From Myxococcales bacterium (GTDB lineage: Bacteria > Myxococcota_A > Polyangia > Haliangiales > Haliangiaceae): a stretch of 64,000 nt of DNA. The notes beneath the pieces are model-generated. The model worked only from the letters and a program-made list of their open reading frames with translations, was not told where the DNA came from and made no database searches. The stretch lies in the NCBI GenBank assembly GCA_016720595.1, contig JADKKI010000024.1, positions 138,890 to 202,889 of the forward strand. The letters are read 5' to 3'. The position numbers and the translations under genes were made by a program. Shown here one piece after another: positions 50,516 through 58,409 of this stretch (position 1 is its first letter; each line of letters begins with the position of its first letter).

Positions 50516-51655
50516 ATGCCAGCGAAGTGGAACCTGGAGGAGCTGACGCCCGGGCGCACCGTCGAGGCGACGTTCTTCCCCAACCCTGCCGAGAATACCG
50601 AGTTCCGGCTACGCGCGACGCACCTCGATGGGCGGCGTGCACCGAAGGTCGTGCTGACCAACGACGATCGTGTCGTCCCCGGCGTGCCGTGCCTGGTCCG
50701 CGTGGTCATGGTCCACAAGCCGGACCGTGAGGATCGCGGTCGGATCGAGGTCGAGTACGTCGGCAAGGCGCCGTTCAAGATCGAGGGCGTCTACCTCGAT
50801 CCGATCGTGTCCAAGAAGCTCCAGGTCCTGCTCGAGGGCGGTCTCAACATCCTCCTCGATGGTCCGCAGGGCTGCGGCAAGACCGTCCTGGCGCGATCGA
50901 TCGCGGACAGCCTCGGCATGGAGTTCGTGTTCTTCAACTGCGGTGCGGTGGTCGAGGCGAGTGACTTCTTCGTCAGCATCCAGGTCAAGGCCTCGTCGTC
51001 CGGGGCACCGGTCACGGACTTCGTCAAGACCGACATCCTGATCGCCCTCGAAGAGGCGGGCGAGCACCCGGACCGCAAGTACCTGGTGTTCCTCGACGAG
51101 CTCAACCGCTGTCAGGAGAGCGCCCGCAACGCGTTGATGCCGGCGCTCGATGCCACCCGCCGCGTGTTCCACCCGATCGAGAACACGTTCATCCCGATCC
51201 CCGACAACGTGCAGTTCATCGCCGCGGTCAATCGCGGCCGCGAGTTCAGCGGCACGTTCGGCATCGATGCGGCGCAGCTCGATCGGTTCGCGCCGCTGCA
51301 GATGACCTACCCGCCCCCGAAGGCCGAGCTCGACATCCTCGCGAAGCGCCATCCGACGATCTCGGCCGCGAACCTCGAGATCATCATCGACGTGGCCGAC
51401 GCGATCCGGACCGCGGCGGATCTACCCGGCACGCTGTCCGTACGCGCCACCGACGAGGCGTGCGTGTATCTGGAGCACCCGCTGTTCGCGGATGACGGCA
51501 AGCGCTCGCTTCCCGAGATCCTCAAGACCTCGTTCTGCGGCCGGTTCCCGGGGCGCTGGGACGATGTCACCTCGGATGCCGGCGCGGTGTGGGCGCTGGT
51601 CCGCAAGACGCTGGCGTCCAAGAAGGTCCCGCTCCCCGACGCCGACCTCGGCTGA
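50516..51655 (+). CDS. MoxR/CbbQ-type AAA+ ATPase
   Basis: A 379-residue ATPase. About 85 N-terminal residues (MPAKWNLEELTPGRTVEATF) form a small beta domain. The AAA+ core follows with Walker A GPQGCGKT near 117-124, Walker B YLVFLDELNRC near 197, and an arginine-finger region GIDAAQLDRFAPLQM. This layout is that of MoxR-class proteins, which act with a vWA partner to remodel or insert metals into target proteins (CbbQ-CbbO, NorQ-NorD, CobS-CobT). The preceding HEAT/vWA gene is the obvious partner. Its stop abuts the convergent sirtuin stop with no spacer. Confidence 0.88.
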   Translation: MPAKWNLEELTPGRTVEATFFPNPAENTEFRLRATHLDGRRAPKVVLTNDDRVVPGVPCLVRVVMVHKPDREDRGRIEVEYVGKAPFKIEGVYLDPIVSKKLQVLLEGGLNILLDGPQGCGKTVLARSIADSLGMEFVFFNCGAVVEASDFFVSIQVKASSSGAPVTDFVKTDILIALEEAGEHPDRKYLVFLDELNRCQESARNALMPALDATRRVFHPIENTFIPIPDNVQFIAAVNRGREFSGTFGIDAAQLDRFAPLQMTYPPPKAELDILAKRHPTISAANLEIIIDVADAIRTAADLPGTLSVRATDEACVYLEHPLFADDGKRSLPEILKTSFCGRFPGRWDDVTSDAGAVWALVRKTLASKKVPLPDADLG

Positions 51656-52387
51656 TCACGCGAACAGCTGTGGCAGCACCTGACCGGCAGGCCCGAGGGC
51701 GAGCTCGTCGAAGCTTCCGGCGTTGACCGGGCGCTCCGCGTTGACGAGCCAGCTCCTGCCACCACGTGCGCGGACCACGTCGACGAGGCCGGCCGCAGGA
51801 TAGACGAGCCCCGAGGTGCCGACGGCGAGGTAGCGAAGGCCGGCACCGGCGCGATCGACGAACTCCGCGATTCGTGCCAGCGCGCCCGCAGCGATCGTCT
51901 CGCCGAACCACACGATGTCGGGGCGGAGCAGCGCGTCCTTGCCCGCCCGGCGACACACGCCACACATCGGTGCGACGCCCGCCCGATACGCGGTGCGATC
52001 TTCGAACGGCGCTCGGTCACACACCGTGCAGCGCGAGCGCATGAGGGTACCGTGCAGCTCGAGGACCCTCTCGCTGCCGGCCGCACCATGGAGACCGTCG
52101 ATGTTCTGGGTCACCAGGAGGAATCGGTCTCCGAGCTGACGCTCGACGTCGACCAGGGCGCGATGGCCGGCGTTCGGCGTGACGCCCTCCATCGCCGCAC
52201 GCCGCTCGGAGTAGAAGCGCCAGACCAGGAGCGGATCCCGCAGGAAGCCGGCCGGAGACGCGACGTCCTCGACCGAGTTCCCCTCCCACAACCCGCCGGC
52301 GTCGCGGAAGGTCGGGATCCCGCTCTCCGCGGAGATGCCGGCTCCCGTGAGTACGAGGAGATGGTTGGAAGCGTCGAGGTTCAGCAT
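51656..52387 (-). CDS. Sir2-family NAD-dependent protein deacylase (CobB-like)
   Basis: A 243-residue sirtuin. It has the NAD site TGAGISAESGIPTFRD near 14-29, TQNIDGLH, the catalytic His in LELHGTL, and a zinc knuckle of CTVC and CGVC. The segment FYSERRAAM holds the Tyr and Arg (YxxR) that in CobB and SIRT5 bind acidic acyl groups, so succinyl- or malonyl-lysine may be removed as well as acetyl. ATG 52387 is chosen because a promoter with ideal spacing ends 6 bp before it, which implies a leaderless transcript. An in-frame ATG at 52414 would lie inside that promoter. Confidence 0.9.
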   Translation of the reverse strand: MLNLDASNHLLVLTGAGISAESGIPTFRDAGGLWEGNSVEDVASPAGFLRDPLLVWRFYSERRAAMEGVTPNAGHRALVDVERQLGDRFLLVTQNIDGLHGAAGSERVLELHGTLMRSRCTVCDRAPFEDRTAYRAGVAPMCGVCRRAGKDALLRPDIVWFGETIAAGALARIAEFVDRAGAGLRYLAVGTSGLVYPAAGLVDVVRARGGRSWLVNAERPVNAGSFDELALGPAGQVLPQLFA

Positions 52388-52393
52388 CCGCCC

Positions 52394-52422
52394 TTGATAG
52401 TGTCTACACGACACGATGTCAA
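52394..52422 (-). promoter_or_regulatory. Sigma-70 promoter of the sirtuin with an internal palindrome
   Basis: On the minus strand TTGACA (52422-52417) and TATCAA (52399-52394) are separated by exactly 17 bp. The inverted repeat GTGTC-N5-GACAC (52400-52414) fills the spacer and may be an operator. Only 6 bp lie between the -10 element and the ATG, so transcription should start at or next to the start codon. The -35 element overlaps the stop of the upstream lipoprotein gene. Confidence 0.62.
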
Positions 52423-52790
52423 GGAGGTTTCGGACAGCCCTCGAACAGGCAGTTGTCGTACTCGGACTCGATCACGGTCACGAACAGCTCCGAGCCGCGG
52501 TCCACCGACTCGATCGCGACCTCGGTGTGGAGCTTGCGCCACACGCAGGCCGCCCGCCCATCGACGGTCGCCACCGGAGTGCAGGGCAGCTTCGCGAGCT
52601 GTGCGCGGTCCGCCCGGGGGAGGCAGAACGTGGTGATCGTGCGGCTGTCCCGTAGGCCCGCGAACTCGTCCGTCACGTGGATCTCGAAGGCCGCCGCGGG
52701 CAGCGTCACGGCAGATCGGACGGCCGGCGCTGGCTCGGGCGGCTTGTCCGAGGAGCACGCCGCGAGGGCCGCCAGGGCGAGAAGCCGCAT
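52419..52790 (-). CDS. Small secreted lipoprotein, unknown family
   Basis: A 123-residue lipoprotein with a very short signal, MRLLALAALAACSSD (lipobox Cys12). The mature part has six cysteines (two in TFCLP and KLPCTP, one in AACVW, others in YDNCLFEGCPKPP), suggesting disulfides in the periplasm. No known domain is recognised. An ATG nine codons upstream (52817) is possible but would overlap the divergent SDR start. Its stop overlaps the -35 element of the sirtuin promoter. Confidence 0.65.
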   Translation of the reverse strand: MRLLALAALAACSSDKPPEPAPAVRSAVTLPAAAFEIHVTDEFAGLRDSRTITTFCLPRADRAQLAKLPCTPVATVDGRAACVWRKLHTEVAIESVDRGSELFVTVIESEYDNCLFEGCPKPP

Positions 52791-52815
52791 CGGCAACGAT
52801 GATAGCGTCGCGGCC

Positions 52816-53559
52816 ATGCTGAAGGACAAGGTCATCGTGGTCACCGGTGCGAGCCGGGGCATCGGCGAGGCGATCGCCCGGGCCTGCGTGGACGCAGGCG
52901 CGCGGGTCGTGCTCGCATCGCGCAAGCAGGCGGATCTGGATCGCGTGGCCGCCGACCTGGGCGAACGCGCGCTCGCGGTGGCGTGCCATACGGGCAAGGC
53001 CGAGGAGGTGGACGCGCTGGTCGCGAAGGCGGTGGAGAAGCTCGGCCGCGTGGACGGCTACGTCAACAACGCCGCCACCAACCCGTACTTCGGACCGCTC
53101 GTCGACACGCCGGATGCCGCGATCGACAAGACGTTCGAGGTCAACGTGCGCGGCTACCTCTATGGCGCACGCGCGGTGGTCAAGCACGCACGGGCGCGCG
53201 GTGGTGGCGCCTCGATCGTGAACATCGCGAGCGTCGCGGGCATCCGCGCCGCACCGATGCAGGGGATCTACGGCGCCACGAAGGCGGCGGTGATCAGCAT
53301 GACGCAGACCCTCGCGTTCGAGCTCGGTGGCTCGGGGATCCGGGTCAACGCGATCGCGCCCGGCCTGGTCGAGACCAAGTTCGCCGCCGCGATCGTCGGC
53401 AACCCGATGCTGCGCGACCACGTGGTCAAGCGGACGCCGCTGGCGCGTCACGCGCAGCCCGCGGAGATCGCGGGTGCCGTGGTGTACCTGCTCTCGGATG
53501 CCGCGTCGTTCACCACCGGCTCGGTGATCACGGTCGACGGCGGCCTGACCGCGACCTGA
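52816..53559 (+). CDS. SDR-family oxidoreductase (3-oxoacyl-ACP reductase/FabG-like)
   Basis: A 247-residue classical short-chain dehydrogenase. It has the NAD(P) motif VVTGASRGIGEAIA near 8-21, YVNNAATNPY (NNAG-like), the catalytic Ser in VNIASVAG, the YxxxK pair in GIYGATKAAVISM, and the terminal FTTGSVITVDGGLTAT typical of tetrameric SDRs. ASRKQADL after the second strand, with Arg, favours NADP. It would reduce a keto group or oxidise an alcohol; the exact substrate is unknown. The homologous part begins at ATG 52816, divergent from the lipoprotein. Confidence 0.88.
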   Translation: MLKDKVIVVTGASRGIGEAIARACVDAGARVVLASRKQADLDRVAADLGERALAVACHTGKAEEVDALVAKAVEKLGRVDGYVNNAATNPYFGPLVDTPDAAIDKTFEVNVRGYLYGARAVVKHARARGGGASIVNIASVAGIRAAPMQGIYGATKAAVISMTQTLAFELGGSGIRVNAIAPGLVETKFAAAIVGNPMLRDHVVKRTPLARHAQPAEIAGAVVYLLSDAASFTTGSVITVDGGLTAT

Positions 53560-53805
53560 GATCAGCGGCGCCAGGCTCGCTGCCACGGTGGCGTCACGAT
53601 GAACACATCGCGGACAGACCACGAGCCCCAGCGGGCCGCTACGACGATGACGGTGGGAGTGGTGCTCATCCCCACCGGTACAGCACACCTCGTACCAGGC
53701 GGCCGGCCAGCGATCCCTTGGAGTTACGCCGGACCTCGCGCCCCGCCTCGTCTCCTCGAGGAGACGATCTGGGACTGCAGACGGCACGCCTCCGCGAGGT
53801 GAGGG
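53560..53805. other. Convergent intergenic stretch with a perfect palindrome
   Basis: No convincing gene is present. CGTCTCCTCGAGGAGACG at 53749-53766 is a perfect 18-bp palindrome, which as RNA gives a GTCTCC/GGAGAC stem with a TCGA loop. It lies between the SDR stop and the stop of the DUF4345 gene and could end transcription from either side. Confidence 0.5.
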
Positions 53806-54189
53806 TCAGGCGCGCCGCGCGAGGGCACGGAGCCCGAACGCGGCGCCGATCACGATCGCCACCTCGAGCGTCAGCCAGATCCACTGCCGCGTGTCGGGCG
53901 CGCCATCGACGATGAACCCGATCGTCCGCGCGAGGCCGATGCCCGCCATCGACCACAGCAGGAGGCCGAGCACGGCGCGCGCCCACGGCCGCAGCCCCGG
54001 GCTCCACAGAAGGTAGGCTCCGAGCCCGAGCACCGGCCCACCCCAGCTCGCGCGCAGGTTGATCAGCTGCGAGCTCGTCTCGTGCGGCCTCTCGAGGACG
54101 GCCGCCACCGTCAGCGGCGAGAGTACGAGATAGATCCCGAACGCGACGATCAGTCCGCCGATCACCCGCTGGAGATCCCGAGGCTTCAT
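53806..54189 (-). CDS. DUF4345-like small membrane protein
   Basis: A 127-residue inner-membrane protein with four hydrophobic segments (VIGGLIVAFGIYLVLSPLTV, WGGPVLGLGAYLLWS, AVLGLLLWSMAGIGLARTI, WLTLEVAIVIGAAFGLRAL). The layout matches DUF4345, a family of unknown function. Its ATG overlaps the stop of the TPR gene (ATGA), so it is the last member of that operon. Confidence 0.72.
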   Translation of the reverse strand: MKPRDLQRVIGGLIVAFGIYLVLSPLTVAAVLERPHETSSQLINLRASWGGPVLGLGAYLLWSPGLRPWARAVLGLLLWSMAGIGLARTIGFIVDGAPDTRQWIWLTLEVAIVIGAAFGLRALARRA

Positions 54190-57100
54190 CGCTTCGCGAG
54201 CCCTGCGCCGATCGCAGGGGCCACGGTGGGATCCGCATCGATCGCCGCGGCCCACGCCTTCGCCACCTCGACGTAACTCGCCTCGTCGAGATCGAACTGC
54301 GCGATCGCCTCGCTCGGTGGCAACGCCGCGAGGTCGCGCAGCAGCGCCACGTAGTCGCTGATCCGCTCGATCTTCCCACCGGGCACCACCACGCGATCCT
54401 TGAACGTCGGCGGCGGCGGTGCATCCTCGCCGAGCACCACTCCACCGCGTGCGCGGAACTCCTGGTAGAACGCATCGCGGGTCATCCGGTCACCGAGACG
54501 CGGCATCGGATCGCGCGCGAAGTACGCCTGCTCGCGGATCTGCAGGGCCAGCGCACGGCACGACACCGCATCGCGATCGGTGACTCCGATCGAGGCCGCG
54601 AGGATCGCGCTCGCCGCGGCGCGGGCACGCGGCGTGACCTCGACGTCGTTCTCCGAGCTGAACCGATAGCGAGTGGCCTCGAGCGCGGCCCGCCGCACAC
54701 GCCAGCTGGGATCCGTGGTCAGCGCGGCCGCTGCCGTGGGATCACCTGCTTCGAGGAGCGCGAACACGGGCTCGCGTGGCTTACCGATCGGCCCCAGCGC
54801 GGGTGGGGTGGTCTGGGTCTTCGTCTTCGCGCGCTCGAGGGTGGCCGCGAACCCGGCCGTGTTGTCGGGCAGCGGATTCTGCTTCACCGCATCGCTCGCG
54901 AGCTTGACCGCCTCGTCGAACCGACCGAGCCCGATGCACGCACACGCCTTGTGGTTCCAGCCGTTGGTCTTCCACATCACGTCGTCGCCGGCGAGGGAGA
55001 TCAGCTTGTTCGCGATCCTCTCGCACGTGACGTAGTCGCCGACCTCGTCGAGCACGCCCGCGTAGGCGTTGAGCTGGGAGGTGTCGAACGCCTCGGGATC
55101 GAGCTGGTACGCGAGGGCGTACGCCCGGACCGTGCGCGGGTTGTCCATCGCCGCGTACGCGACGCCACCATAGGTCAGCCACTGATCGGCACGGACGTAC
55201 CAGCGGCTCGCGTAGTCGAGCACGGCCATCGCCTCTGGGAGCTTGCCGCTCTGGTACAGCACGCCCGAGAGGATCTGCGTCGCCTGCTCGCGCGTGCCGC
55301 GCACGAGGTGCGGCATCGCCTCCGCGGCCTTGCCCTGCTGCGCATAGGCGAGCCCGAGGTTGCGATGCGCCTCCGCGTTGCCGGGATCGAACGCCACCGA
55401 GAACTTGCCGAGCCGTTCGGCCCGCGCCGGATCGCCCTTCTGGAGCGCCTCGAACATCTGCGCGGCGACCTTCTCGAACGCGAGCGGGACATCGATCTTG
55501 ATCTTGTTCCAGGCCTCGGCGAGGGACGCGAGCTGGCGATCTCGCCACGCCTCCCCCGCCGCGCCGAGCCCTGCGGTCAGCACGGCGAGCGCCGCTGGGC
55601 CTCGTCCCGCGGCGAGCAGCACCCGCGCCGCGTGGACCGAGGGACCCGCGCTGATGCCCTCGACGAGATAGCAGCAGGTGTGGAGCTCGTCGATCGCGTT
55701 GTCGGTATCGAGCTCGCGGGCGGCGAGCAGCGCCACCACGGAGTCTGCCCACTCGTCGGCGCCGAGGTACCCGGTGTGAAGCGCGAGCTGCATCGCCTGC
55801 GCGTTGACCGCAGCTGCCCAGTTACTCGGGCGATCGCGGTGGAGGCGTGCGATCGAGGCCGCGAGCACGGCGGACTCTTCGGGGCCGAGGATGCGCGCCG
55901 CGATCGTGGCGTGATCGCGCGCGAACCCCGCGAGGTCCCCGCCCGAGCGCTCGTCGATCCCGAGGCTGCGCTCGATCGTGCCGAGCCAGTTGCTCGCGAC
56001 CCACCGATCGGCACGTCGCAGCACCGGTTCGAGCGCGCTGAACAACGCACGCGCATCGCGATCGGAGAGCGCCCGCTGATACCGGCGGACCAGTGCGAGC
56101 GCCTCGCCGGCGACCGTGCGCAACGCGCCCGCGATCGGGGTTGCCGGCAGCGCCGTGGCGATCAGGTAGCGGGACAGGGCCTGTGCGGCGGCATAGCAGG
56201 CAGCCTGTGCCAGCGACGGTGGATCCTCCTCGTTCGCCTCGCTGAACACGACCTCGAGCCAGCCATTGACCAGACGGTCCGCGCGGCCGAGCGCATCCTC
56301 GGCCTTGGCGAGTGGACCCACCGCCGCGAACAGCGCATCGATCGCGGCCTTGCTCCGCGTGTTCGGGGCGAAGGCGCCGAGGGCGGGCTCGGACTCCGCG
56401 CCACTCAGCTTGCCGAGGGCACGGGAGACCACGGAGCTCTTCGCGGCTCCCGGAATGAAGTCCGCGATGTCGCGCGCCATCCGCCGGGCGAGCGTGTTCG
56501 CCCCGATCGCCACGCGCTCGCCGAGCGCGAGCTCCGCGATCTCGATCGGCGCGCACGAGAGCAACAGGCCGCAGCGCGCGATCGCCACGTGCTCGTCGCG
56601 GCCCGGCTCCGCCAGCTCCACGCGCCACAGCTCCTCGAGCCCGCGTCGCCACTCACCGGCAGCGAGCAAGGACCGTGCTGCCGCGAGCCGCGCGAACGGT
56701 CCGTTGTGCCCCTCCCCCAGGCCGTGCTGCGCCCACGCGAGCAGGACCTCGTCTTCGCGGCCCATCGCGACCAGCGCGTCGAGGAACACGGCGAGATCCA
56801 CATCGTCATCGGGCTGGATCCGTCCGAACCCCTCCACGGCGCGCGCCGGGTCTCCCCGGAAGTAGCCCTCGCGCGCATAGCACCACGCCACGAACCGCGG
56901 ATCCTTGCGCCAGTTGTTGAGGATCCGCGTGTGCCGGGGCCAGGTGGCCTCGCGGCCCTCGAGGCGGTTCCCGCGTAGCGCGATCGCCTCGTCGAGGCGG
57001 CCCACCCGCAACAGCGCATTCGCGACCAGCAGATCGATCTGGATCTGGTCGGGGTACCACGGCAGCGATGGCTCCATCGGGCAGCCGTGGATCCGTCCGC

Positions 57101-58409
57101 TCGCGTGAGCCTGGGCGAGCAGCGCTCCCTCGCGATCGGTCTCCATCACCATCTCGACCAACGCGATGTGCGCGCGTGACTCGTCATCGTGCTGCACGAG
57201 CGCGCGCTCGAGGAGACGCACGCCTTCGTCCACCATGCCGGAGCTCTCGAGCAACTCCGCCACGCGCTCGATCACGTCGAGGTGGGCAGGCCGGCACAGC
57301 GCCGCGATCCCCGCGCCCGCCACCGATTCGAGCTCGGTGGGCGCGATCGCCTTCGCGCCCTCTGCGTCCCCGTCATCCTCGTCGTCTTCATCGGCATCGC
57401 CGCGCACCAGCTCGGCGTAGGGCCTCGCCCAGCATGGCGCGGACGCGATCACGCGGCGGAGCAGCGGAAAGTCGTGCCCCTGCGCCTCGGTCGCGAGGTA
57501 CTTCTCGAACAGCGCCTGGGGCTGCTCGGGATCGACCGCCAGGATCAGATCGTCGAGCTCCTCGCGGATCGCGAGCTGCAAGAGCCGCAGCGCCGCGAGC
57601 TTGAGCGGTGCGGGCAAGCGGTTCGCGAGCGCGCGCGCGATCTTCGGACGCTTGACGGCGGGCTCGGGGACCACGACCGGGACGTTGCCCTCGGCCTCAT
57701 CCTCTTCGGACACCTCGACCGGGAACTCGTCGTCGTCGTCGTCGTCGCCATCGTCCTCGCCGTCGCCGACCGCGTCGAGGGCGTCGACGTCGTCGAGGGC
57801 GTTGGCCTGTTCGCCGGAGTCGGTGCTCTCGTCGCCACCGAACACGGCGTCGAGATCGGCCTCGCTCGGGGCCGCCTTGGACGGCGTCGCCCAGGCGCGG
57901 GCCTGCTCCACCAGCACCGGCGTCACCATCCGCACCACGGTCACCAGCTCGTCTCCGGAGACCGCCTCGAACTTGCGTGGCAGGGCGCCGAGCCCGCGCG
58001 CGGCGAGCCACGCGGTGAGGACCTGCTGCACCTGCTCGCCGAGGTTCTTGCCGAGCGCATCGAACGATTGCTTCGTGCCATCGCGCGCCAGGGTGTGCAG
58101 CCGCACCGCCGACGCCTTGGGAGCCGAGAGCTCGAGCCACACCAGCTCGTCGCGCCGGGTCGAGGCGTAGAACCCATCCGACGGCGAGGACCCGACCGCC
58201 GCGTGCGCGGGTGCGAAGTGCCCTTCGTGGGGAAGCAGCGGTGTCGAGTCCGGGTCGTACACCGCGAGGCCCGGGTGGCGCTGACACACCTCGATCAGCG
58301 CGACCCACAGGAGGAGCGCGGCCTCGGGCTCGAGCCCGACATCCGAGCCCGTGATCGTCACGTCCGGCAGCAGGAACGCGACGCGATGCGGCTTGCGCAA
58401 GGCCGGCAC
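54186..58409 (-). CDS. Giant TPR protein with acidic tracts
   Basis: A 1407-residue cytoplasmic protein. The GTG at 58409 overlaps the TAG of the HEAT/BRCT gene (TAGTG) and gives MPALRKPHRVAFLLPDVTIT; the frame is open further upstream but there lies in the other gene. Residues 1-200 are a globular domain. Asp/Glu-rich tracts lie at about 206-232 and 336-349. From there helical pairs of TPR type fill the rest (GNAEAHRNLGLAYAQQGKAAEAM near 1010, ACACIGLGRFDEAVKLASDAV). TPR arrays bind partner proteins. No catalytic motif is visible. It resembles the HEAT/SUFU pair at 18282-25526 in size and in its acidic tracts, but not in domains. Confidence 0.75.
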   Translation of the reverse strand: MPALRKPHRVAFLLPDVTITGSDVGLEPEAALLLWVALIEVCQRHPGLAVYDPDSTPLLPHEGHFAPAHAAVGSSPSDGFYASTRRDELVWLELSAPKASAVRLHTLARDGTKQSFDALGKNLGEQVQQVLTAWLAARGLGALPRKFEAVSGDELVTVVRMVTPVLVEQARAWATPSKAAPSEADLDAVFGGDESTDSGEQANALDDVDALDAVGDGEDDGDDDDDDEFPVEVSEEDEAEGNVPVVVPEPAVKRPKIARALANRLPAPLKLAALRLLQLAIREELDDLILAVDPEQPQALFEKYLATEAQGHDFPLLRRVIASAPCWARPYAELVRGDADEDDEDDGDAEGAKAIAPTELESVAGAGIAALCRPAHLDVIERVAELLESSGMVDEGVRLLERALVQHDDESRAHIALVEMVMETDREGALLAQAHASGRIHGCPMEPSLPWYPDQIQIDLLVANALLRVGRLDEAIALRGNRLEGREATWPRHTRILNNWRKDPRFVAWCYAREGYFRGDPARAVEGFGRIQPDDDVDLAVFLDALVAMGREDEVLLAWAQHGLGEGHNGPFARLAAARSLLAAGEWRRGLEELWRVELAEPGRDEHVAIARCGLLLSCAPIEIAELALGERVAIGANTLARRMARDIADFIPGAAKSSVVSRALGKLSGAESEPALGAFAPNTRSKAAIDALFAAVGPLAKAEDALGRADRLVNGWLEVVFSEANEEDPPSLAQAACYAAAQALSRYLIATALPATPIAGALRTVAGEALALVRRYQRALSDRDARALFSALEPVLRRADRWVASNWLGTIERSLGIDERSGGDLAGFARDHATIAARILGPEESAVLAASIARLHRDRPSNWAAAVNAQAMQLALHTGYLGADEWADSVVALLAARELDTDNAIDELHTCCYLVEGISAGPSVHAARVLLAAGRGPAALAVLTAGLGAAGEAWRDRQLASLAEAWNKIKIDVPLAFEKVAAQMFEALQKGDPARAERLGKFSVAFDPGNAEAHRNLGLAYAQQGKAAEAMPHLVRGTREQATQILSGVLYQSGKLPEAMAVLDYASRWYVRADQWLTYGGVAYAAMDNPRTVRAYALAYQLDPEAFDTSQLNAYAGVLDEVGDYVTCERIANKLISLAGDDVMWKTNGWNHKACACIGLGRFDEAVKLASDAVKQNPLPDNTAGFAATLERAKTKTQTTPPALGPIGKPREPVFALLEAGDPTAAAALTTDPSWRVRRAALEATRYRFSSENDVEVTPRARAAASAILAASIGVTDRDAVSCRALALQIREQAYFARDPMPRLGDRMTRDAFYQEFRARGGVVLGEDAPPPPTFKDRVVVPGGKIERISDYVALLRDLAALPPSEAIAQFDLDEASYVEVAKAWAAAIDADPTVAPAIGAGLAKR

